DNA of 7,031 bases. Source: an uncultured Clostridia bacterium. Lineage in GTDB: Bacteria > Bacillota > Clostridia > Oscillospirales > Oscillospiraceae. Numbering within the stretch: position 1 is the stretch's first letter; each line of letters opens with the position of its first letter. The notes under the pieces were generated by a model, which saw only the letters and a list, made by a program, of their open reading frames with translations, ran no database searches and was not told the DNA's origin. Both the position numbers and the translations under genes were made by a program. Shown one piece after another: positions 1-4,912 of this stretch. The stretch is taken from positions 1 to 7,031 of the forward strand of contig CAMGCA010000102.1 in the NCBI GenBank assembly GCA_946011705.1, written 5' to 3'.

Positions 1-1
1 A

Positions 2-508
2 CACCTGCTGTCTGTCCGGGATCGTGCCAACATTCTCCTGCTGGAACACATCACCGCCCGCTCCGGCGCGGATCGCATTCAAGGCTTCAAGGATACCATT
101 GCGGGGCATGAGGGCTTTGTCATTCTGGGTTCCGGCGAATCGGATGGGCAAATTGAAAACGCCATGCCGGTGATGGAGCAGCTTCTGCGGCAGTATCCGG
201 ATGCCGATGTCCTGATGGCACTGAATGATCCCAGCGCCTTCGGCGGGCTGGCGGCGATTCAGGGAGCAGGCCTGTCGGAACGTTTCCTGGTATACAGTGT
301 GGATGGCTCCCCGGAAGGAAAGGCCATGGTCAGCAGCGGCTTCCTCACGGCAACCTGCGCCCAGTTTCCCTCCCGGATTGCCGAGGAGGCGGTGAATCAG
401 GCCTATGCCGCCATAGACGGCGGCTGCGAACGCAGTGAGATCATCGTCCCGGTGGAGCTGCTGACAGAGGAAAATGTGGACCAATATGGGATAGATGGGT
501 GGCAGTAA
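2..508 (+). CDS. RbsB-like periplasmic sugar-binding protein, C-terminal part (5' truncated by window edge)
   Basis: Frame 2 is open from the first bases to a TAA at 506-508, giving 168 visible residues; the start and any signal peptide lie upstream of the window. The ATG at 164 is internal, because the family pattern already runs before it (RIQGF near visible residue 25). Family landmarks of the type 1 periplasmic binding fold (ribose/galactose, LacI-like) are ALNDPSAFGG at about 73-82 (the usual NDxxAxG), VDGSPEG at about 100-106, the TATCAQFP strand at about 116-123, and the C-terminal LLTEENVDQYG, where RbsB relatives carry a valine-threonine-x-Asn-Val segment. The protein should bind a sugar outside the membrane. 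Its stop overlaps the kinase start by one base (TAATG), so the two are translationally coupled. That favours a role as ligand-presenting partner of the kinase, though a transport role is not excluded. The ligand cannot be read from the sequence. Confidence 0.85.
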   Translation, partial: HLLSVRDRANILLLEHITARSGADRIQGFKDTIAGHEGFVILGSGESDGQIENAMPVMEQLLRQYPDADVLMALNDPSAFGGLAAIQGAGLSERFLVYSVDGSPEGKAMVSSGFLTATCAQFPSRIAEEAVNQAYAAIDGGCERSEIIVPVELLTEENVDQYGIDGWQ

Positions 509-1833
509 TGAAAACGGAACGAAATCTGACAAACCTTGCTGTGGCGATGTTTGTACTGAACTTATCGATTCTCTCCTTTTATTCGTTGATCTGTGTGACC
601 ACCACTTTTCGGATATGTGACAGCTTGAGCGCGCATGATTTTCTGACTTCCGTGCGGCAGATCCCCCGATATCCCTGGCAGATGCCGGTTCAATCCCTGG
701 GCTTGTATGCCGTTCTGTGCGGGGTGAGTTTTTTCAAGCTTTTCCGCCCCATAGAGCATTTCCCCTTGCGGGTTTTTGTCTGCGCCGCGGAAATCGCCCT
801 GTGCGCGGGAATCATCGTCTCTTTGAATTTCTATTACAGCGGTGTTGCCCTGCTGGTACTTGCCGACCTCGTTCACTATATGCGCAGCAATCGGATGCGG
901 CTGTGTTTTATCGTCATACTCAGTCTGATGTTTGCCTTTGGCCGCTATGAGATTGTGGAACAATTCACAAACAGCATCGCCTTTGACGCCTACCTCGGAT
1001 ACTATAACCCCATGATCCAGAGCTGCTTTACCGGCTTGGAAAGTCTGATGGTCTGCCTGAACATTATTCTTTTTGTTCTCTATATGATTCTGCTGTTTAC
1101 CGGCCAGAAGGAGGAAAACGCCCGTATTCGCAAGCTAAATGAACAGCTGAATCAGGCCAACGACCAGCTTCGGGACTATGCTGTAAACATGGAACGCATG
1201 ACGCAGATGCGGGAACGAAACCGGCTGGCCCGGGAGATTCACGATACCCTGGGACATACCCTTACCGGCATCATCATGGGTGCAGACGCGGGACTGGCAC
1301 TAATGGATGTTGCCCCGGAGGAATCCAGGAAACGGATACAGATCGTTGCCCAGTCCGCTCGTGACGGACTGACGGATGTGCGCCGCTCCATCAAAGCCCT
1401 GAGGCCTGACGCGTTGGAGCATTCCTCTCTTGCGGAGGCGCTGGAGGGGATGATCGAGAATTTTCGCCTCACCACATCCGCGCAAATTGCCTATGATCAG
1501 GAGGCAGGAACACTGAATCTGGACTCGGACGAAGAGGACGCGCTGTACCGGGCTGTGCAGGAGGGACTGACGAACGCCGTCCGTCATGGCAGGGCTGACC
1601 GCATTTCCGTCCGGGTCACGCGAACCGGGGATTTGGTTACGGTCAGCATCCGGGACAACGGCATCGGCTGCGCAAAGCTGGAGGAAGGCTTTGGGCTGCG
1701 CCACATGCGGGAACGGCTGAATATGCTGGGCGGCACCCTGTCCTATGGGAATCTGGATTCAGGTTCACAAAACGGATACACAGGCTTTTTCATTACTGTG
1801 GGCTTGCCCATCAGAAACAAAAAGGGGGAGTAA
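508..1833 (+). CDS. Membrane sensor histidine kinase, HisKA_3/NarL class
   Basis: 441 residues from ATG 508. An in-frame GTG at 499 is possible, but the TAATG overlap with the upstream stop makes ATG 508 more likely; neither has a strong ribosome binding site, so coupling probably drives initiation. Residues 9-198 are hydrophobic with about six likely membrane segments (near 9-31, 61-80, 87-107, 110-125, 130-148, 175-198) and only short loops, so no sizeable extracytoplasmic sensor domain is seen. A probable coiled coil (about 200-238) leads to the HisKA_3 dimerisation helix, with phospho-acceptor His245 in REIHDTLGH. The ATPase domain has the N box at Asn356 (EGLTNAVRHG), the G1 box DNGIG from Asp383, and the G2 region GFGLRHMRERL at about 394-404. 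It should autophosphorylate and pass phosphate to the regulator encoded 3 bases downstream. With no obvious ligand domain of its own, it may read the neighbouring binding proteins; this is inference. Confidence 0.93.
   Translation: MKTERNLTNLAVAMFVLNLSILSFYSLICVTTTFRICDSLSAHDFLTSVRQIPRYPWQMPVQSLGLYAVLCGVSFFKLFRPIEHFPLRVFVCAAEIALCAGIIVSLNFYYSGVALLVLADLVHYMRSNRMRLCFIVILSLMFAFGRYEIVEQFTNSIAFDAYLGYYNPMIQSCFTGLESLMVCLNIILFVLYMILLFTGQKEENARIRKLNEQLNQANDQLRDYAVNMERMTQMRERNRLAREIHDTLGHTLTGIIMGADAGLALMDVAPEESRKRIQIVAQSARDGLTDVRRSIKALRPDALEHSSLAEALEGMIENFRLTTSAQIAYDQEAGTLNLDSDEEDALYRAVQEGLTNAVRHGRADRISVRVTRTGDLVTVSIRDNGIGCAKLEEGFGLRHMRERLNMLGGTLSYGNLDSGSQNGYTGFFITVGLPIRNKKGE
1824..1830 (+). promoter_or_regulatory. 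Ribosome binding site fixing the GTG start of the response regulator
   Basis: GGGGGAG lies at the very end of the kinase gene, six bases before the GTG at 1837. The first in-frame ATG is much further in and would cut off the acidic pocket, so this site supports the GTG start. The regulator thus has its own strong initiation site, unlike its two neighbours, which rely on overlapping stop/start codons. Confidence 0.75.
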
Positions 1834-1836
1834 TCT

Positions 1837-2502
1837 GTGATTAAGGTTTTGATTGTAGACGATCAGGAGCTATTTCGCGAGAGCTTAAAGGTGGTTCTGA
1901 GCGTCAGCGAACATATCCGGGTGACCGATGCGGTATCCGGTGTATCCCAAGCACTGAAAAGCGCGGAGCAGGAACGCCCGGATGTGGTTCTGATGGATAT
2001 CCGGATGCCCGGTATGGACGGCGTGGAGGGAACCAGGTTGTTCAAAAAGCGGTGGCCGGATGTGAAGATCATTGTCCTCACCACCTTTGATGACGATGAG
2101 TACATATTTGGGGCGCTGAAGAACGGAGCCATCGGTTACCTGCTGAAGGGAAGCAGCATCTCCAAATTGTCTGAGAACATCCGAATTGCCTATGAGGACG
2201 GCGCAATCATCACGCCCACTGTGGCCACGAAGGTGATCCACCAGTTTTCGCACATGGCGCAGGGCACCTCCCGGCTCCAGGTGGACAAAGAAGCCGTCAA
2301 GGATATCAGCAGGAGCGAATGGCAGATCATTCAGACCGTGGGAAGCGGAATGTCCAACAAGGAGATTGCCCAGGAGCTTTCCCTGTCCGAGGGAACCATT
2401 CGCAACTCCATCAGCAACATCCTGTTCAAGCTGGGGCTGCGGGATCGTACACAGCTGGCAATCTGGGCCGTACAAACCGGGGCGGTGAATCGACCGCTAT
2501 GA
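1837..2502 (+). CDS. NarL/LuxR-family DNA-binding response regulator
   Basis: 221 residues, the usual NarL-family length, starting at GTG. The receiver domain (1-120) has acidic pocket residues Asp8 and Asp9, phospho-acceptor Asp54 in VVLMDIRMPG, the conserved Thr82/Thr83 region (IIVLTTF) and Lys104 in YLLKGSS. The LuxR-type helix-turn-helix (about 158-212) shows SNKEIAQELSLSEGTI, then KLGLRDRTQLAIWA. The recognition helix reads GTIRNSISNIL, with Ser where relatives often have His or Tyr; the leading LTxRE motif is ISRSE. It is almost certainly the partner of the kinase 3 bases upstream. On phosphorylation it should dimerise and bind DNA in the cytoplasm. The nearest candidate target in the window is the repeat-rich promoter at about 3846-3952 ahead of the transport genes, but this link is inferred from position only. 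Its stop overlaps the next start (ATGA, 2499-2502). Confidence 0.95.
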   Translation: MIKVLIVDDQELFRESLKVVLSVSEHIRVTDAVSGVSQALKSAEQERPDVVLMDIRMPGMDGVEGTRLFKKRWPDVKIIVLTTFDDDEYIFGALKNGAIGYLLKGSSISKLSENIRIAYEDGAIITPTVATKVIHQFSHMAQGTSRLQVDKEAVKDISRSEWQIIQTVGSGMSNKEIAQELSLSEGTIRNSISNILFKLGLRDRTQLAIWAVQTGAVNRPL

Positions 2503-3791
2503 AAAAACGGCTTCTAAAACGAAATGCGGCGGCACTGCTGACCCTGATGCTGTGCCTTTTTCTGGCGGGGTGCGTTGGAAATCAGGAAACCGTACTCACC
2601 ATCGGTGTGTATTCGGGTAGCTACTGGAATACACCCAATGGAAACAGCTATCAAATTTTGGACGATGTCATTACCTTATTTGAGCAATCACACCCCGGTG
2701 TGAAAGTAGAGTATGTCAGCGGCATTCCCGCAGGCGACTACAGCGAGTGGCTGGCAGAGCAAATTATGAAGGGAACAGAGCCGGATTTGTACTTTGTGCT
2801 CCCCGAAGATTTTGACCTTCTGGTCTCTTCCGGGGCACTGGCGGAATTAGATGAACGGATTGCCGGAGACCCGGAGGTTGATACGGCTGTCTATTACGAA
2901 CCATGTCTGCGCTCAGGACAGTTCCAGGGCAGGCAGTATGCCCTGCCCCACGAGAGCGTTCCCACCATCATGTTCGTGAATAAGACGCTGTTGGAAACCA
3001 ACGGCATAGACATACCGGGCAATGACTGGACCTGGGAAGATTTTTACAACATTTGCGCACAGATCACCCATGTGGATCTGCGCCAGTACGGCGTATATGG
3101 CTACTCCTGGCTCGACGCTATGTATTCCAACGGTGCAGCTCTGTTTTCGGAAGACGGGCGAAGCTGCTATCTGGCTGAGGAGAATGTCCAGCAGGCCATT
3201 CAATTTACAAAGCGGTTGGGGGAACTGAACGGTGGCTACAGTGTTTCCGTTCGGGACTTCGATTTGGGACGGGTAGCCTTCCGGCCCCTCCTTTACTCGG
3301 AGTACCGTGCCTACCAGCCCTATCCCTGGCGGGTGAAGAAATACTCTGCTTTTCAGTGGGACTGTGTCACCATGCCTGCGGGGCCTTCCGGCTCCAATGC
3401 TTCGGAACTGCGCACCATGATGCTGGGGATCAGCTCCCGCACCCGTCATGAGGATCTGGCTTGGGAATTATGTAAGCTTTTGTCCATAGACGAGAATGTG
3501 CAGCGGGAGCTTTACACCCATTCTCATGGCATTTCCCCACTCCCCGCTGTTGCGGAGGATCCGGAGCTGCTGCTTCAGATTCATCACGATATCCCCGAAG
3601 GCAGCGGCTTCTCTCCGGAAATGATTCACCGGATCATGAGCAGCGCGGTGGTTGTGCCCAAATTCGACGCATACGATCAGGCGATGATTATGGTGGAGAG
3701 CGCGATACAGGAGGCAGCCGGCAATCAGCTTGGGCAGAGCGGGATGCTCATTGCGCAGAGTGAAATCAATATCTTTCTGAACAAATCATAG
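2499..3791 (+). CDS. Family 1 extracellular solute-binding lipoprotein
   Basis: 430 residues from ATG 2499, which overlaps the regulator stop by four bases (ATGA). The frame is open further upstream, but only as out-of-frame sequence inside the regulator; starting at 2499 puts a lipoprotein signal exactly at the N terminus: a Lys/Arg-rich start, a hydrophobic stretch, then lipobox LAGC with Cys25. The mature part resembles family 1 sugar-binding proteins: VLTIGVYSGS (about 32-41), VITLFEQSHPGVKVEYV (about 57-73), DLYFV (96-100), YALPHE (147-152) and the WTWEDF hallmark (178-183). It should sit on the outer face of the membrane and bind a carbohydrate or related solute. No MalF/MalG-type permeases accompany it and a terminator follows, so it is either a ligand sensor for the coupled two-component pair or serves a transporter encoded elsewhere. 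The ligand is unknown. Confidence 0.88.
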   Translation: MKKRLLKRNAAALLTLMLCLFLAGCVGNQETVLTIGVYSGSYWNTPNGNSYQILDDVITLFEQSHPGVKVEYVSGIPAGDYSEWLAEQIMKGTEPDLYFVLPEDFDLLVSSGALAELDERIAGDPEVDTAVYYEPCLRSGQFQGRQYALPHESVPTIMFVNKTLLETNGIDIPGNDWTWEDFYNICAQITHVDLRQYGVYGYSWLDAMYSNGAALFSEDGRSCYLAEENVQQAIQFTKRLGELNGGYSVSVRDFDLGRVAFRPLLYSEYRAYQPYPWRVKKYSAFQWDCVTMPAGPSGSNASELRTMMLGISSRTRHEDLAWELCKLLSIDENVQRELYTHSHGISPLPAVAEDPELLLQIHHDIPEGSGFSPEMIHRIMSSAVVVPKFDAYDQAMIMVESAIQEAAGNQLGQSGMLIAQSEINIFLNKS

Positions 3792-3801
3792 CTTTGTTAA
3801 C

Positions 3802-3835
3802 AAGGGCCTGCCCGGTTCCGGGCAGGCCCTTTCTC
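3802..3835 (+). terminator. Rho-independent terminator of the sensory operon
   Basis: Ten bases after the lipoprotein stop, 3802-3815 (AAGGGCCTGCCCGG) is perfectly complementary to 3818-3831, giving a very GC-rich stem of about 13 bp with a tight loop, followed by the pyrimidine-rich tail TTTCTCT. The stem is strong; the T tract is short and interrupted. It separates the sensory operon from the transport operon, so the latter needs its own promoter. Confidence 0.85.
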
Positions 3836-3845
3836 TGCGGTTTGC

Positions 3846-3937
3846 ACAAAACATTCGGGTCGGATTTGCCAAATCCGATATACAATTTACAAATCCGGGG
3901 AAAACATGACAAATGTAATCTGTAATTTATGACAAAT
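3846..3937 (+). repeat. Phased CAAAT boxes in the intergenic regulatory region
   Basis: Same-orientation hexamers occur at 3846 (ACAAAA, degenerate), 3869 (CCAAAT), 3889 (ACAAAT), 3909 (ACAAAT) and 3932 (ACAAAT). The start-to-start distances are 23, 20, 20 and 23 bases, close to two helical turns, so the boxes lie on roughly one face of the DNA. The last two sit within the longer exact repeat ATGACAAAT (3906-3914 and 3929-3937). The array ends ten bases before the -10 box. The regularity is seen directly; that it is an activator-binding array is inference, and AT-rich DNA can produce short matches by chance. Confidence 0.5.
3861..3877. promoter_or_regulatory. Perfect 17-bp inverted repeat, candidate operator
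   Basis: CGGATTTG (3861-3868) and CAAATCCG (3870-3877) are perfect inverse complements around one central base. A third copy of the right half, CAAATCCG plus one more G, lies at 3890-3898, exactly 20 bases on from the right arm. The loop is too small for a good RNA hairpin, so a DNA site for a dimeric regulator is more likely. It lies about 70 bases upstream of the -10 box. No regulator family can be assigned from the sequence alone. Confidence 0.5.
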
Positions 3938-3946
3938 AACACTGTA

Positions 3947-3952
3947 TATAAT
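3947..3952 (+). promoter_or_regulatory. Probable -10 box of the phosphatase/transporter operon promoter
   Basis: A perfect TATAAT within TGTATATAAT, in the only AT-rich gap of the window and after a terminator. At 17-base spacing the -35 position (3924-3929) is AATTTA, a poor match; ATGACA at 3929-3934 resembles TTGACA but would leave only a 12-base spacer. A start site near 3959 would give a leader of about 67 bases before the ATG at 4026. The weak -35 with upstream repeats suggests an activator-dependent promoter, which is inference. Confidence 0.55.
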
Positions 3953-4005
3953 CTTAACATTTTGTATTATATAGACAGATACTTGTTGAGACCACAGAGC
4001 AAAAA

Positions 4006-4013
4006 GGGGGAGG
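4006..4013 (+). promoter_or_regulatory. Ribosome binding site for the HAD phosphatase
   Basis: GGGGGAGG is a strong Shine-Dalgarno core, but it is 12 bases from the ATG at 4026, longer than usual. A GTG at 4016 is nearer but lies in another frame, and no in-frame alternative start exists between the site and 4026. The start is therefore taken as 4026 despite the long spacing. Confidence 0.6.
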
Positions 4014-4025
4014 CAGTGCGATCGG

Positions 4026-4868
4026 ATGCGTACCTACTCTATCGTTTTCCTGGACATAGATGGGACCTTGCTGGACTCCCGGCATCAGGTTATGCCCTGC
4101 ACCCTCAATCGTCTGCAATATCTGCACAGGCGAAATGTCCCCATCATCCTGTGCTCCGCGCGCCCACCCAGCGGTGTGAATCTGATAGCCAAACAGATAG
4201 GCCTGCACAGCCCGGTGGCCTGCTACAACGGCGGACTGGTTTACGACGAAAACAGCGCTATACTGCGGGATGTGGGAATCGACACCCAACTGGCGATGGA
4301 GTTTCAGCGGTTTGTCTCAGAACGGTTTCCTGAGTTGGTGGTAAGCGCCTATCTGTACGATGTCTGGCTGGCAGAAGATCCCCAGCACCCATTGATTCAG
4401 CAGGAGGCGGATATTTCCAAGTGTACCCCTCTGAAAAGCTCTCTGGAGAAGGCCGCAGATGCCGCGCCTCACATCCACAAGCTGCTGTGTATCGGTGACG
4501 CAATGCGTATCCGGGCTTTGCAGAATGAAATCCCACGGTATTTTCCCCAGCTGATGGCCCTTCGCTCGAAGGCCACTTATCTGGAGATTCTTTCCCCGGA
4601 AAGCACCAAGCGCAGCGCGGTGCAGGTGCTGCTGGCGCACTACGATTTGGGTGCGGAGGATGCAGTGGCATTCGGTGACAATGATGTGGATATCGATATG
4701 CTCCAATACTGCGGGCTGGGTATCGCTATGGGAAATGCCCCAAGGCAGGTAAAGGAAGCGGCAGATTATGTGACGGCTTCCAATGACGAGGAGGGTGTCT
4801 ATATCGCGCTGCACGGTCTGCGCCTGAAAGCGCCTGGCACTGGCAAAAAGTCAGAGCAAGCGCGATGA
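4026..4868 (+). CDS. Cof-type HAD-IIB family hydrolase (probable sugar-phosphate phosphatase)
   Basis: 280 residues, normal for the Cof/YidA class. Motif I is FLDIDGTLLDS with nucleophile Asp10 and acid Asp12. Motif II is CSAR with Ser44, where TGR is more usual. The cap region (about 80-185) includes CYNGGLVYDE (66-75), like the YNGA segment of relatives. Motif III Lys195 lies in STKRSAV, and motif IV is GDNDVDIDML (217-226), keeping Asp218 and Asp222 but with Val221 in place of the Asn of GDxxND. The last 12 or so residues are a polar tail beyond the usual fold. It is expected to be a cytoplasmic Mg-dependent phosphatase acting on a phosphorylated sugar or related small metabolite. Family specificity is broad and the substrate cannot be read. 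It heads the transport operon, 44 bases before the ATPase gene, so it may act on an intermediate of the imported sugar. Confidence 0.9.
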   Translation: MRTYSIVFLDIDGTLLDSRHQVMPCTLNRLQYLHRRNVPIILCSARPPSGVNLIAKQIGLHSPVACYNGGLVYDENSAILRDVGIDTQLAMEFQRFVSERFPELVVSAYLYDVWLAEDPQHPLIQQEADISKCTPLKSSLEKAADAAPHIHKLLCIGDAMRIRALQNEIPRYFPQLMALRSKATYLEILSPESTKRSAVQVLLAHYDLGAEDAVAFGDNDVDIDMLQYCGLGIAMGNAPRQVKEAADYVTASNDEEGVYIALHGLRLKAPGTGKKSEQAR

Positions 4869-4900
4869 GCATAGTCTTCCCTGGAATAGAGGAATAAAAG

Positions 4901-4906
4901 AGGAGG
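4901..4906 (+). promoter_or_regulatory. Ribosome binding site fixing the ATPase start
   Basis: A full AGGAGG consensus, six bases before ATG 4913. An in-frame TTG at 4907 would abut the site and is unlikely. The 44-base gap 4869-4912 shows no convincing promoter or terminator, so readthrough from the phosphatase gene is expected. Confidence 0.85.
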
Positions 4907-4912
4907 TTGCAT

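Noticed and set aside
1885..2475. Minus-strand open frame (196 codons) opposite the response regulator
   Set aside because: The regulator is unambiguous on the plus strand with phospho-Asp and LuxR domain; the antisense product has no motifs.
2319..2498. Upstream in-frame extension of the family 1 binding protein into the regulator gene
   Set aside because: The extension is out-of-frame regulator sequence; starting at 2499 gives a textbook lipoprotein signal and a 4-base ATGA overlap.
3766..3960. Small minus-strand frame (64 codons) in the intergenic gap
   Set aside because: It reads through the terminator hairpin, lacks a ribosome binding site and has no family resemblance.
3792..4025. CRISPR array, tRNA, riboswitch or insertion-sequence remnant in the only sizeable gap
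   Set aside because: Repeats are too short and spacers absent for CRISPR, no cloverleaf or conserved aptamer pattern was recognised, and no terminal inverted repeats or transposase fragment were seen.
3929..4333. Plus-strand frame of 134 codons spanning the promoter and the phosphatase start
   Set aside because: It begins in the promoter itself, has no ribosome binding site, and overlaps the well-supported phosphatase frame.
4869..4912. Possible internal promoter between the phosphatase and ATPase genes
   Set aside because: Only a short purine-rich stretch is present; no paired -35/-10 boxes could be found in 44 bases, and the ribosome binding site explains the purines.
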